Positions 6,968-16,624 are shown, numbered from the stretch's first letter. The stretch is 64,000 nt of DNA from Dyadobacter diqingensis (GCF_024220585.1 NZ_JAMXKF010000012.1:428-64427); one strand, 5' to 3'. Translations and numbers: made by a program. The notes: a model not told the origin generated them from the sequence alone.

Positions 6968-9280
6968 CTAAAATTCCCACCGGTAACTCAGGACCGGGAT
7001 CAGACCGAGCTGATCTTTGCGAACGATCTGTTTTTGATACGTGTCATAATAACTGTAAGCCTCATTTTTGGTAGCCGAAATATTCTGAATATCAAGTGCC
7101 AAAGTCCGGCTGTATTTTGCCTTGCTTTTTTTCCAGTAAATCCTCAGGTCAGGACGGAAATAATCTTGCATTTTGACCGAAAATGCACGGTTCGCATCAT
7201 ACACAGTCGTGTTTGCCGCGGTGGACGCCTCCGTATCAATAGGCGTTTCCCTAAACCCTCCTATCCACAGAATTTTCGTGTTGATCCCCCAGGTGCTTTC
7301 CCTGCCCGACTTAAATTCTTTTCCTCCTGTAAAGCTAAACGTATGCCTTCCGTCGAAACGGCTTTTCCTTCTGATCCCGTCAGAACCCACATAGGTGGCG
7401 TCATACAAAGAGCCCGATATCAAATAATAATATTGGCCGGTCAACAGCTTTTGAAAAGTTGCTTCAATACCATAATTACGTCCCTTGCCCGTTCCCGAAA
7501 GTTTTTGATCCACGAAAGTTTCAATCAGGTTGATTGCAGAAAATGATCCGGAGAGCGCATTCACGGGTATCTGATACAATTCCTGATCATAAACCTCTAC
7601 TTTCAGGCTCGTACTGTTACCGAAATTCTTTTGATATCCCATCACAAAATGGTGTGATTTTGAGGGCCCCAGAAGCAAATTGGAATGCAGCGGCGACTGA
7701 ACATTTTTCCCCGATATATAAACCTGCGGAAGCTGCAACTGGCTATGCAGCCCATAAGAAAAACTGATTTGCTGGGATGAATTGACCTGAAAACGCAAGG
7801 CTGCCCTCGGTTCCAGAGAGTTACTTTTTGAAGTGGTGTAGTACAAGTTGTGAATACCAATTTCGGAGGTCAACCGGGACGACAAATGATAATTCCAGCT
7901 GGCAAATGGCTGAATCACAAATCCGTCTATTTTACCGACTTGCGGTTTTTTGATATCCGGCGATGCAATCCCATCGGTCTGCCAGGTTGCATACATACCC
8001 GTTTTCAGCCGGCTTCTTTCGTTGAAACGATAAGTTAGTGTGCTGCTCAGCGACACGCGTCCTTTGGTCTGCTCATCACGTTCCCTTAAATTTTTGTCCT
8101 GCACATTTTCCGGGTTGACAACATAACCTTCCCTTGACATTTTCAAACCGGAAGCTACAATTGTCGAGTTTAACGAGGCACGACTGCTCAATCCCAGCAT
8201 ATGTGTGGCGCCCACAGCCCCCATTTTATTCTTATAGATAATATCCTGCCCGTCCTTTTCAAATTCCCAGGCTGTTGTGTCCTTATCCGCTTTAAACGTG
8301 TTACTACTCACACCGCCCAGTCCAAAAAATGTAAAAGTCCCGGCCTTTTCCGTGGGTAGACTGATATTGAACGAAAAGTCCTGAAAACGGATATCTTCAC
8401 CGCCAAAATTCACGCCCATCGCACCCAGCAATCCTGTAAATGAATAACGGTAATTGGCCAGATAAGAAGCTTTCGATTTTTTGGAAAATGGCCCTTCCGC
8501 CGCCAGATCCAGACCGATCAATCCGGCCTGGGCCGTAAACTCTGTCTTTTCATCATTCCCTTTCCGCAGATTCATATCGAGTACGCCCGAAAGCGCGTTG
8601 CCATACTGGGCAGGAAAGGCTCCGTTCAGAAAATAAGAAGTACCCAGCAGCTGGGTGCTCAGAATATTAACTCCACCGCCCGTCTGCGTGGCCCGATCGC
8701 TGAACGTCCCGGCATTGGAAAGGTGGTTAGGATTTACAATCTCGACCCCTTCTAGCCTCCATTGCATGCTGTTCGGCGAGTTTCCTCGGATAACCAGGCC
8801 ATTTGCCTGATCATTGGCTGCCGCTACACCGGCGAATGAGGTCGTGACTCGTGCCGGGTCCAGGTACGTAGCCGCATAACGCAGCGTTTGCTCGATGGTA
8901 ATCGCCTGCACGCTGTTGAACGCAACCGGGCGGGACGACACCACCGTTGCCTCGGCAAGCTGACCCGCACGCACTCCTAATTTAATCTCCTGCACATTTT
9001 CCTTCCCCGATTCAAGCAGGATTTCCGGAATTGTTATTTTGTCATAACCTACAAACGAAACTGTTAATGAATATCTGCCTGCCGAGATCCCGGTAAAACG
9101 AAAGTTCCCCAAAACGTCGGTAACGCCGCCCGTTTCCGATGGCGATAACACCACATGGGCACCGGCAAGCGGAATCCCGGTATCGGCATCTTTCACCGTT
9201 CCCCTGATGGTGGAAGTTATATTCTGAGCTTTTGTAAAAAGTGTTGAGAGCAAAAATAAAAGCAGTAGACTAAATCGCAT
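6968..9280 (-). CDS. TonB-dependent receptor with carboxypeptidase-regulatory-like domain
   Basis: A 770-aa outer-membrane protein. A signal peptide (1-18) is followed by a CarboxypepD_reg-like beta-sandwich (about 22-105, TIRGTVKDADTGIPLAGAHV), a plug domain (about 110-230, with RGNSPNSMQWRLEGVEI) and a 22-strand-type barrel ending in aromatic WEF, the usual C-terminal signal for outer-membrane assembly. The substrate cannot be told from sequence. It is shorter than SusC proteins (around 1000 aa) and has no SusD partner, so it resembles the smaller Bacteroidota receptors for iron complexes or peptides. It is convergent with the NlpC/P60 gene, with 16 bp between stops. Confidence 0.92.
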   Translation of the reverse strand: MRFSLLLLFLLSTLFTKAQNITSTIRGTVKDADTGIPLAGAHVVLSPSETGGVTDVLGNFRFTGISAGRYSLTVSFVGYDKITIPEILLESGKENVQEIKLGVRAGQLAEATVVSSRPVAFNSVQAITIEQTLRYAATYLDPARVTTSFAGVAAANDQANGLVIRGNSPNSMQWRLEGVEIVNPNHLSNAGTFSDRATQTGGGVNILSTQLLGTSYFLNGAFPAQYGNALSGVLDMNLRKGNDEKTEFTAQAGLIGLDLAAEGPFSKKSKASYLANYRYSFTGLLGAMGVNFGGEDIRFQDFSFNISLPTEKAGTFTFFGLGGVSSNTFKADKDTTAWEFEKDGQDIIYKNKMGAVGATHMLGLSSRASLNSTIVASGLKMSREGYVVNPENVQDKNLRERDEQTKGRVSLSSTLTYRFNERSRLKTGMYATWQTDGIASPDIKKPQVGKIDGFVIQPFASWNYHLSSRLTSEIGIHNLYYTTSKSNSLEPRAALRFQVNSSQQISFSYGLHSQLQLPQVYISGKNVQSPLHSNLLLGPSKSHHFVMGYQKNFGNSTSLKVEVYDQELYQIPVNALSGSFSAINLIETFVDQKLSGTGKGRNYGIEATFQKLLTGQYYYLISGSLYDATYVGSDGIRRKSRFDGRHTFSFTGGKEFKSGRESTWGINTKILWIGGFRETPIDTEASTAANTTVYDANRAFSVKMQDYFRPDLRIYWKKSKAKYSRTLALDIQNISATKNEAYSYYDTYQKQIVRKDQLGLIPVLSYRWEF

Positions 9281-9412
9281 TTCGAATGGTTAAGGTGACA
9301 ATTTCTCGCTTTAAATATAAGACGTTTACCATCGGATACTAATCGGATAGGCCGTTATTTTTCCTCTACCATCTGCAAATCACCCTTACGGTTTAAATAT
9401 TTTAGAAAAACA

Positions 9413-9450
9413 TTTGCTTGTGAAAATTTTAACTCTACATTTGTAGAGTT
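9413..9450 (+). promoter_or_regulatory. Promoter overlapped by a BlaI-type operator
   Basis: A -33 element TTTG (9413-9416) and a -7 element TACATTTG (9436-9443) are separated by 19 bp, matching the Bacteroidota consensus TTTG-N19-TAnnTTTG. The -7 box lies at the centre of a 20-bp palindrome AACTCTACATTTGTAGAGTT (9431-9450) with the TACA...TGTA core known for BlaI/MecI repressors. BlaI bound here would directly block sigma-factor access, giving autorepression of the downstream pair. The start codon is at 9470. Confidence 0.85.
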
Positions 9451-9469
9451 AAATCTAAAAACGTAGAAT

Positions 9470-9844
9470 ATGGAATTAACCAAAGCCGAAGAACAGCTCA
9501 TGCATTACATCTGGAAGCTAAAAAAGGCTTTCATGAAAGACCTGATCGATTCCTTTCCGGATCCAAAACCGGCGGGAACAACCGTGGCAACGCTTCTGAA
9601 AAGAATGCAGGACAAAGGTTTTGTTGGTTATATCCTGTATGGCAATTCCCGGGAATATCATGCGCTGGTCTCGAAGACCGACTACTTCACGAAACATGTC
9701 AACGGCATAATCAAAACCTTTTTTAACGACTCTGTCTCACAATTCGGTTCCTTTTTCGCAAAAGATACCAATATGAGCACGCAAGAACTTGAAGATCTCA
9801 GAAAAGTGATAGACGAAGAAATCAAAAGAAAGAAAAATGACTAG
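9470..9844 (+). CDS. BlaI/MecI/CopY family transcriptional repressor
   Basis: The 124-aa protein has the family's winged-helix N-terminus (LTKAEEQLMHYIWKLKKAFM, then FPDPKPAGTTVATLLKRMQDK) and a helical dimerisation C-terminus (SFFAKDTNMSTQELEDLRKV). The family binds TACA/TGTA palindromes as a dimer and is inactivated by proteolysis when the partner sensor protease is stimulated. The palindrome just upstream is its likely operator. Its stop overlaps the next gene's start by 8 bp, so the two are translationally coupled. In Bacteroidota such pairs often lack a nearby beta-lactamase, as here, so the regulated genes may lie elsewhere. Confidence 0.93.
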   Translation: MELTKAEEQLMHYIWKLKKAFMKDLIDSFPDPKPAGTTVATLLKRMQDKGFVGYILYGNSREYHALVSKTDYFTKHVNGIIKTFFNDSVSQFGSFFAKDTNMSTQELEDLRKVIDEEIKRKKND

Positions 9845-11264
9845 CTATCTGATAAAGTCGGTTTTATGCTCGGGCTTGCTCCTGCTCTTCTATCATCTGT
9901 TTCTCGAAAGAGAAAAGATGTTTTTCTTCAACAGATTATATCTGCTGTTCTGCATCGTTTTCGCGCTGGGAATTCCATTGTTAAGCATTGAATTCAGTTC
10001 CGAAAAGTTACCGGACCCGATCATTGATTATGCGCAAACGGATTACCTGAAAACCGACAGGTTACCAGTCGAAATGCTGAAACAGACAACACTGAAAGAG
10101 GATCCAACCGACTGGACTCAGCACCTCCCTCTCGTCTTTTACGGTTTTATCACCTGCTTTTTATTGTTCCGATTTATCAAAAATCTACGTACTGTTCTGC
10201 TGCAAAAATCAGGCAAAGACATCATGGATTATAAAAAGGCGAAGCTGGTGTTAGTACCGGAAAATACAATTACGTACACCTTCCTCAACTATATTTTTGT
10301 CAATAAAGCTGAACTCTCTAATGGCTGCGTCCGGGAAGAAATTTTGGCACATGAGCACGCCCACGTAGCTCAAAAACATACCCTGGATGTACTTTTTACG
10401 GAGCTGGTCCAGATTTTCTTTTGGTTCAACCCATTCTTTTACTATTTCAAAAAAGCGATGCGCCTGAATCACGAGTTTCTTGCCGATGAAGCAGCGCTTG
10501 AAATTGCTTCTGATACCGGATCATACAAACTTTTGCTTCTCGATAAAATACTATCAGGCACCCTCGTAAACCTTACCAGCAGCTTTAATTACTCCATCAC
10601 CAAAAAACGACTAGCCATGATGACCAGACCTTCCAATCCGTCGCAAAACCTGATTAAACAAACCGTTTCTTTCTTTCTCGTTCTAGGACTTGGCTTTACC
10701 TTCTGTCAGAAAATTTATTCACAAAAAAACGAAAAAGAACCCTCAGAAAAACCATCAAAAGCTACACCTGTTGTACAAAATGGTAAGGGTTTATCAGAGG
10801 AACTTATGTCTGAATTTACAGAAACGATAAAAAAACACACCAGATACACCAAGGAAGAACTACGTTACAACGAAATTTACGAGCTTAATATTGAACAGAA
10901 AAAACGTCTGTTTTATTTGTACAGCCGTATGAGTCCTGAGCAGCAAAAAGCATCCGGTGTTTTCGTATTCGAGAGCCCTGTACCTGTTAAAAAAACGCCC
11001 TCTCCCGAATTATTCGAAAAGTGGAAAAATTCAAAAGTATTTGGAGTCTGGATCAATGGAAAAAAAATTAACAACACAGAATTAGAAAACTATAAATACT
11101 CGGACATTGTAGAAACCGAGATCTTTAAGTTGTACGGCAAAGCAAGAACAAATGTGGCCTATAAATACCAACTGGAATTGACGACTAACGACCTTTTCGA
11201 TAAAACCTACAACGAAAGGATGCGAGACCGGATATCCTTATGGCAGAGAATCGCGATGAAATAA
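9837..11264 (+). CDS. BlaR1-like M56 family membrane metallopeptidase
   Basis: The 475-aa protein has N-terminal membrane segments (about 5-25, 33-55, 95-115) and the M56 zinc-protease signature H172-E173-H-A-H176 (ILAHEHAHVAQKHT), followed by the third-ligand region NHEFLADEAAL around 212-222. A further hydrophobic segment lies near 280-300. The C-terminal 170 residues are soluble and are not a penicillin-binding domain, so the ligand is unlikely to be read as in staphylococcal BlaR1. By family analogy it senses an envelope signal and cleaves, or causes cleavage of, the repressor encoded just upstream. Confidence 0.88.
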   Translation: MTSYLIKSVLCSGLLLLFYHLFLEREKMFFFNRLYLLFCIVFALGIPLLSIEFSSEKLPDPIIDYAQTDYLKTDRLPVEMLKQTTLKEDPTDWTQHLPLVFYGFITCFLLFRFIKNLRTVLLQKSGKDIMDYKKAKLVLVPENTITYTFLNYIFVNKAELSNGCVREEILAHEHAHVAQKHTLDVLFTELVQIFFWFNPFFYYFKKAMRLNHEFLADEAALEIASDTGSYKLLLLDKILSGTLVNLTSSFNYSITKKRLAMMTRPSNPSQNLIKQTVSFFLVLGLGFTFCQKIYSQKNEKEPSEKPSKATPVVQNGKGLSEELMSEFTETIKKHTRYTKEELRYNEIYELNIEQKKRLFYLYSRMSPEQQKASGVFVFESPVPVKKTPSPELFEKWKNSKVFGVWINGKKINNTELENYKYSDIVETEIFKLYGKARTNVAYKYQLELTTNDLFDKTYNERMRDRISLWQRIAMK

Positions 11265-11358
11265 GCAATCCTCATTAAATTTCACCGCGAAGAGTCTCCA
11301 TTAAAGTGTCTGCTTTTAGATTTATCGTAATTTTGCCCCGTACAATTTCCGATTTATA

Positions 11359-12276
11359 ATGAAGGTTGAAGATATAGAGTCGTTTTTCAAACAGTTACAG
11401 GATAATATTTGTGCTGCGATACAGGAAGCAGACGGCCAAAGCGAGTTTAAGGAAGACTTGTGGCAGCACCATTCCGGCGGCGGCGGACGCACACGGTTAA
11501 TTCAAAATGGCGGTGTGATCGAAAAAGGCGGCGTTAATTTTTCAAGTGTAAAAGGCGAGGTACATCCACGGCTTCGTCAGCAAATGCAGTTAAGTGACAC
11601 CGATGACTTCCATTTCACGGCCACCGGCGTATCGATTGTCATGCATCCAAAAAACCCTCATGTGCCGATTATTCATATGAATGTGCGGTATTTTGAGCTA
11701 AGCAACGGAACCTGCTGGTTTGGCGGCGGTATTGACCTGACGCCGCACTATGTGATCGAAGAGGATGCGAAGACTTTTCACAATCATCTTAAAACCGCAT
11801 GCGACAAACATCATCCTGATTTTTATCCCAAATTTAAAACCTGGGCCGATGATTACTTCTTTATACAGCACCGGAATGAAACAAGAGGAATCGGCGGAGT
11901 TTTCTTCGACTATTTGAAACCCGATGAAGCCGGATATGGAAACAACCTGTCCAAGGAAGAGTTGTTTGCTTTTGTAAAGGAAATCGGAGAGAGTTTTGCC
12001 CCCGTTTACACGCGTCTGATGGCCAAGTACAAAGACAAGCCATTTTCTGAAGAGCAAAAGCAGTGGCAATACCTGCGCCGTGGCAGATATGTGGAGTTTA
12101 ATCTGGTCTGGGATCGTGGCACCAAATTCGGGTTGGAAACCAACGGCCGCACCGAATCGATTTTGATGAGCTTGCCTCCGCAGGCCAATTGGGAGTATAA
12201 CTTTATACCCGAAGAAAATTCAGTAGAAGCCAAAACACTCGCCTGGTTAAGAAAGGGTGTTGAGTGGGTAGAATAA
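11359..12276 (+). CDS. hemF: Oxygen-dependent coproporphyrinogen-III oxidase
   Basis: The 305-aa protein matches HemF throughout: GGGGRTRLIQNGGVIEKGG near residues 37-56, YFELSNGTCWFGGGIDLTPH near 109-130, RGIGGVFFDYL near 176-186 and RRGRYVEFNLVWDRGTKFGL near 238-258. It catalyses the aerobic oxidative decarboxylation of coproporphyrinogen III to protoporphyrinogen IX in heme synthesis, in the cytoplasm. A TAATTTTG match to the -7 box lies at 11328-11335, though no clear -33 element precedes it at the right distance. Heme made here would also feed the heme oxygenase/phytochrome pair found later in the window, but the genes are not linked. Confidence 0.97.
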   Translation: MKVEDIESFFKQLQDNICAAIQEADGQSEFKEDLWQHHSGGGGRTRLIQNGGVIEKGGVNFSSVKGEVHPRLRQQMQLSDTDDFHFTATGVSIVMHPKNPHVPIIHMNVRYFELSNGTCWFGGGIDLTPHYVIEEDAKTFHNHLKTACDKHHPDFYPKFKTWADDYFFIQHRNETRGIGGVFFDYLKPDEAGYGNNLSKEELFAFVKEIGESFAPVYTRLMAKYKDKPFSEEQKQWQYLRRGRYVEFNLVWDRGTKFGLETNGRTESILMSLPPQANWEYNFIPEENSVEAKTLAWLRKGVEWVE

Positions 12277-12280
12277 CCTG

Positions 12281-12327
12281 AATAATTACATTTTTCACGA
12301 TATCATGTCGTGAAAAATGTAATTATT
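12281..12327. terminator. Long perfect hairpin after hemF
   Basis: A perfect 20-bp inverted repeat (arms 12281-12300 and 12308-12327, beginning AATAATTACATTTTTCACGA) with a 7-base loop lies 5 bp after the hemF stop. The stem is A/T-rich at the base, so it could end transcription in both directions between convergent hemF and menC. There is no long separate T-tract. Confidence 0.65.
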
Positions 12328-12424
12328 CCTCATTTATGAGGTAGAAGGACATGAAATAGTGACTGCGTACTATATAGCTATATAGCGGCAGTTGCCATCG
12401 TTCATTAGTATCGTACCTTGCTTT

Positions 12425-13522
12425 TTACTTCCAGGCATTTTCATCCAGAGCGATGTTCCATTCCCGGCTCCTGTCATAAAACAGGTAACCATTCTCCGTT
12501 TTTAGCGGCGAGTCGAAGTTGTTATGATAAAGTGCTCCGGTCCCCAAACCCTGTGGCAGCTGGTTATCAAAAGAAGCGGTAAACTGCGCAATCGCATTGA
12601 GGCCAATATTGGATTCGAGCGCGGAAGTCACCCACCAGCCTATGGAAAGTCTGTTCGCTATTTCAATCCATTCCTTACAATGCTGGAAACCACCCAATAA
12701 TGTTGGTTTCAGGATAATAAACGGCGGCTGTGTTTTTTTCAGAAGTGCAAATTTCTTGCGATAGTCAAAAATTCCGATCAGCTCTTCATCCAGCGCTACC
12801 GGTACCGATGAATTTGCACATAAATCTGCCAGTAAATCAAGCTGCCCCGCACGAACCGGCTGCTCAATGGAATGCAGCTCATATTGTGACAAACGTTTTA
12901 ACTTATCTTCAACGTCTTCAGGCTGGAACGCGCCGTTGGCATCCACCCTTAACGTAATTTCAGACGCAGAAAACCTTGTACGGACTGATTCCAGTACACG
13001 GCACTCCTGGTCAAAGTCAATGGCGCCTACTTTCATTTTCAGCGTTGTGTACCCCTGTTCAAGTTTATCTTCGATCTGGCGGACCATATGATCATAAGAA
13101 CCCATCCAGATCAGCCCGTTCATCGGGATACCCTTTTCACCTTTTGAAAACGGATTTTTGTAAGGCACTTTTTGCCCGCCGTTCATAAAGTCAAGCAGGG
13201 CCATTTCAATACCAAACCTGACCGACGGCAAATGTTCCGGGATCACCTGTTGTAAAATGATCGACAGGTTAAAAGGAAAAACTTCAAGATCCAGCTGATT
13301 GAACAACTCGCAAACCTCTGCCAGCTGCACATCAAAATCCGGGATATCATCCACACTGAGTCCGGGAAGAGGCCCGCACTCGCCATACCCTACGACACCC
13401 GGCTGTTCTTCATCCGTAACTTTAAGAATCCACGAAGTTTTTTGTGTCAGCACCCCGCGTGAAGTACCGGCCTCCATTCGAAAATGGAGCGTATAGGGTT
13501 GAAACACAATTCTTAAAGGCAT
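12425..13522 (-). CDS. menC: o-Succinylbenzoate synthase
   Basis: A member of the enolase superfamily of about 365 aa from ATG 13522 (MPLRIVFQPYTLHF); an upstream ATG at 13555 is also in frame. The catalytic lysine pair lies in LKMKVGAIDF, the metal-binding acids in RVDANGAF, SIEQP and ALDEEL, and the C-terminal lysine in IILKPTLLGG, followed by SALESNIGL, a strong signature of MenC. It dehydrates SHCHC to o-succinylbenzoate in menaquinone synthesis. Dipeptide epimerases share the fold, but the GVLTQKTSW and ESNIGL motifs favour MenC. It is convergent with hemF and divergent from lpxK. Confidence 0.9.
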   Translation of the reverse strand: MPLRIVFQPYTLHFRMEAGTSRGVLTQKTSWILKVTDEEQPGVVGYGECGPLPGLSVDDIPDFDVQLAEVCELFNQLDLEVFPFNLSIILQQVIPEHLPSVRFGIEMALLDFMNGGQKVPYKNPFSKGEKGIPMNGLIWMGSYDHMVRQIEDKLEQGYTTLKMKVGAIDFDQECRVLESVRTRFSASEITLRVDANGAFQPEDVEDKLKRLSQYELHSIEQPVRAGQLDLLADLCANSSVPVALDEELIGIFDYRKKFALLKKTQPPFIILKPTLLGGFQHCKEWIEIANRLSIGWWVTSALESNIGLNAIAQFTASFDNQLPQGLGTGALYHNNFDSPLKTENGYLFYDRSREWNIALDENAWK

Positions 13523-13589
13523 ATTTTGCGGTGTCAGTTTTTTTTCGGGGAACAATATTAACCAAAAAATATGTAATTATGCAGATAAG

Positions 13590-14621
13590 ATGGCAGAACA
13601 TAATTGGATAAAAGTAATACTGACACCATTTTCGTGGGTATACGGTTTGATAACCTTGCTCCGGAATTTCCTCTATGACACCGGTATCAGCACATCCGGA
13701 AAGTCACCACAATTCACAATTTCAGTAGGAAACCTCACCGTAGGAGGAACAGGAAAAACCCCTGTCGTTGAATATCTTACCAAACTTTTATCACAAAATA
13801 ACCAGCCTGCCATTTTAAGCCGGGGTTATGGCAGAAAGACAAAAGGATTGCTGTTTGCAGACAATTCTTCAACGGCTTCTGACATCGGAGACGAGCCTTT
13901 ACAATATTTTTCAAAATTTGGAAAAAACATTGTTGTCGCCGTCTGTGAAAAACGTATAAACGGGGCAATTGCGATTAAAGAACGATATCCTGAACGCAAC
14001 ATTCTGCTGCTCGATGACGCCTACCAGCACCGGGGCATTCAGCGCGATGTTAACATTTTGCTCAACGACTACAACCGTCCTTTTTACGAAGACCTTCCGT
14101 TTCCGGCTGGCCGCTTACGCGAAACCCGCAGCGGAGCAAGCCGGGCCGACGGTATTATCGTGACCAAGTCGCCCGACAATTTATCGGAAAACGAAAAAGA
14201 CAAAATCCGGAAATCCATTCGTGTGTACAGCCGGCCGGAAACACCTGTCTTCTTCACTTCCATCTGTTATTCCAACCCGTTTGGTTATGATGGCGCGCCT
14301 GTTTTGTTAAAAAAAGTTATAATCGTAGCCGGTATAGCCAATCCACAGCCCTTTACTGCATACCTTCGGAGCCGGTATGACGTTATTGAGGAGATAATTT
14401 TTCCGGATCATCATAATTACACCCATACCGACCTGGAACATCTTATTAAGTACATAAAAAACGATACTTTTGTACTCACAACCGAAAAGGATATGGTCAA
14501 GCTAAAACCGCTTGCTGCCCAATCAGGAGTTATGGATCGTTTTGCCTATTTGCCCATGGAGATGAATTTCGGTGCCGATACCGAAACTTTTAATCAATGG
14601 ATTACCCAAAATACCCTATGA
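13590..14621 (+). CDS. lpxK: Tetraacyldisaccharide 4'-kinase
   Basis: The 343-aa protein has a short N-terminal membrane-associated helix (VILTPFSWVYGLITLLRNFLY) and the LpxK Walker A region SVGNLTVGGTGKTPVVEYL (about residues 45-64). Other family blocks are AILSRGYGRKTKG (about 78-90), LLDDAYQHRGIQRDVNILL (about 141-160) and FPAGRLRE (about 172-179). It phosphorylates the 4' position of the lipid A precursor at the inner membrane, so the organism makes lipid A. The C-terminal part includes the family's PDHHNYT. It may be co-transcribed with the porin gene, whose start is 36 bp downstream. Confidence 0.95.
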   Translation: MAEHNWIKVILTPFSWVYGLITLLRNFLYDTGISTSGKSPQFTISVGNLTVGGTGKTPVVEYLTKLLSQNNQPAILSRGYGRKTKGLLFADNSSTASDIGDEPLQYFSKFGKNIVVAVCEKRINGAIAIKERYPERNILLLDDAYQHRGIQRDVNILLNDYNRPFYEDLPFPAGRLRETRSGASRADGIIVTKSPDNLSENEKDKIRKSIRVYSRPETPVFFTSICYSNPFGYDGAPVLLKKVIIVAGIANPQPFTAYLRSRYDVIEEIIFPDHHNYTHTDLEHLIKYIKNDTFVLTTEKDMVKLKPLAAQSGVMDRFAYLPMEMNFGADTETFNQWITQNTL

Positions 14622-14657
14622 CTCCGGCTTTAAATCGGTGGAATTATTGAATCGTTT

Positions 14658-16619
14658 ATGAGAATTTTATTAGCTGTTGTTTTTTGGGTTTCGTGTAGCT
14701 TCCTGCTTTTCCAACATGCTGCTGTTGCGCAGATCAAACTTCCCAGTGGTATGAATATGCCCGGAGGTGGAGGAGGCGGTTCCGGCGGCGGTGGCAAAGG
14801 TGGAGGTGCGATACTTGACGACAGCACAAAAACCATTTACGGCCCGAAGACTACACTGCATTTTTTTGAAAATGATATTATAAACAACCGCGATTCGGTC
14901 CGTTACCGCGTCGATACGCTTCTTCCCGATTTTAACCGTTGGACACCGGTGGATCGTTCCTACGGCAAACTGGTGGATCTGGGCAATGTCGGCACTGCAT
15001 CCCGAAACCTGTTTTTTACTCCGCGCCAGGATATCGGGGCGCAACTGGGTATGCGTGCCTATGATCCCTACGCCATCCAGCAGGACGAAGTACAGTACAT
15101 TGATACCAAGTCGCAGTACACCGACCTTACGTACCGGTCTGGTGGGAAAAAGACTACGCTGGGTCGTTTTGGTTATGCCCAGAATGTTAACCCGCGCTTC
15201 AATTTCGGGATCAGAGGCCAGCGCCTAACTTCCAACAAACAATATGGTACCTATGGCGTGGCTTCCGAAGCTTTACTTGGGCAAAACTGGACTTTTCTTC
15301 TGCACTCACATTATTTTTCAAAAGATAAAAAATACCTGATTCTTGCTCACTACCGCCATTTGAACCAAAAAGTGCGGGAACAGGGAGGTGTAATTCCTGA
15401 TGAGGCTGTGGGTGGTGATGGTATTTACGCATACGATGGCCTTGCCCGGGCAAGCGACGATGCCAATTCCTGGGAAAGGCGCCACGTTTTTCACATTTAT
15501 CAACAGTATAAACTGGTCAACGGCTTTCAGGTTTTCGCACAGACTGACTATCAAAGCATTATCAATCGTTATACCGACAAAGCGATTCAAAGAGGTATTA
15601 GTAATGGCCTGTATCCGGCATCCCGTTATGACTCGTTAAATACCAGACAGGATATTTTTTACAAACTGTTTGATAATAAGGTAGGTATCAAAGGTACTTT
15701 TTCCGGTTTTAATTACCGGGCTTATTTACGGCAGCGTTTTTATGGCTTGCGTTCCGGTAGCCAGGAGCCGAATACTGCCGGTTTTCTGACTACGGATTAC
15801 AGAACAGGTTTAAAGCTTGAAAACATTGTCGGCCTTTGGCTTAGTTATTACCTGAAAGACTCTACGCAGCATTTAACCGCGGAAGGAGAACATTTACTCG
15901 GCAGGGATTTCAAACTGAAAGGCGAGCTCGATACCAAATGGGCCAAGGTTGGTTATCAGACCATTTTTACATCACCGGATCTGATCACTCAGAATTACAT
16001 TGGCAACCATTTCGACTGGCAGAACAATTTTAAACTAACCGGAACCAATACCATTTACGGTTCTTTGCCGCTCAAAACTAAAAATATCCAGCTGACTCCC
16101 GAAGCGCAGTTTCATGTAGTCAACAATTATGTTTATTATGACACGGCGGCGCTTCCGAGGCAGCTCGGCAGCGCATTCACCATTGTTCGCATCGGAACTA
16201 CCGCCAATATTCAGTTAAATCGCTGGAATATTTCAGGAATGGCTTATTATACGACCAATTCCAACAGCAATGTGGTGCGGATGCCAAAGTATTTTGCCAG
16301 CGGGCAAATTACCTATGACTTTACCTATTCGAAAGTATTGTTTATTCAGGCAGGCGTCTCGGCAATGTACCGTTCGTCTTATTTTGCAGATGCCTACATG
16401 CCAATTACGCAGCAATTCCATATCCAGAACAGTTTTGAAATCGACCAATATACCGTTGCCGATGTGTTTGCCAACGTCAGGATTAAACGTATCCGTCTGG
16501 CGTTTAAAATGGCCCACGTCAATCAGGGAATTGGTGTGCCGGGCTACTTTCAGACACCAGGATATCTCGGCTTGAAAAGGGCATTTTCATTTGGCGTAAA
16601 CTGGCCGTTATTTGATTAG
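14658..16619 (+). CDS. Putative outer-membrane porin
   Basis: The 653-aa protein has a signal peptide (residues 1-25, cleaved near AVAQ) and a glycine-rich stretch (about 35-50, PGGGGGGSGGGGKGGG). Next comes a region typical of the Bacteroidota putative porin family (DSVRYRVDTLLPDFNRWTPV, LGNVGTASR, FFTPR). The rest alternates short polar and aromatic strands, as in a beta-barrel. Channel substrate unknown. The glycine run is low-complexity and may be a flexible linker. It sits directly behind lpxK, possibly in one transcript, an association of two envelope genes. Confidence 0.8.
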   Translation: MRILLAVVFWVSCSFLLFQHAAVAQIKLPSGMNMPGGGGGGSGGGGKGGGAILDDSTKTIYGPKTTLHFFENDIINNRDSVRYRVDTLLPDFNRWTPVDRSYGKLVDLGNVGTASRNLFFTPRQDIGAQLGMRAYDPYAIQQDEVQYIDTKSQYTDLTYRSGGKKTTLGRFGYAQNVNPRFNFGIRGQRLTSNKQYGTYGVASEALLGQNWTFLLHSHYFSKDKKYLILAHYRHLNQKVREQGGVIPDEAVGGDGIYAYDGLARASDDANSWERRHVFHIYQQYKLVNGFQVFAQTDYQSIINRYTDKAIQRGISNGLYPASRYDSLNTRQDIFYKLFDNKVGIKGTFSGFNYRAYLRQRFYGLRSGSQEPNTAGFLTTDYRTGLKLENIVGLWLSYYLKDSTQHLTAEGEHLLGRDFKLKGELDTKWAKVGYQTIFTSPDLITQNYIGNHFDWQNNFKLTGTNTIYGSLPLKTKNIQLTPEAQFHVVNNYVYYDTAALPRQLGSAFTIVRIGTTANIQLNRWNISGMAYYTTNSNSNVVRMPKYFASGQITYDFTYSKVLFIQAGVSAMYRSSYFADAYMPITQQFHIQNSFEIDQYTVADVFANVRIKRIRLAFKMAHVNQGIGVPGYFQTPGYLGLKRAFSFGVNWPLFD

Positions 16620-16624
16620 GACTT

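Noticed and set aside
7034..7546. A 170-codon plus-strand frame
   Set aside because: Antisense to the TonB-dependent receptor barrel; no recognisable protein features.
12360..12390. CTATATAGCTATATAG repeat before menC's end
   Set aside because: A short AT-rich near-palindrome of this length is expected by chance and lies in a plain intergenic gap.
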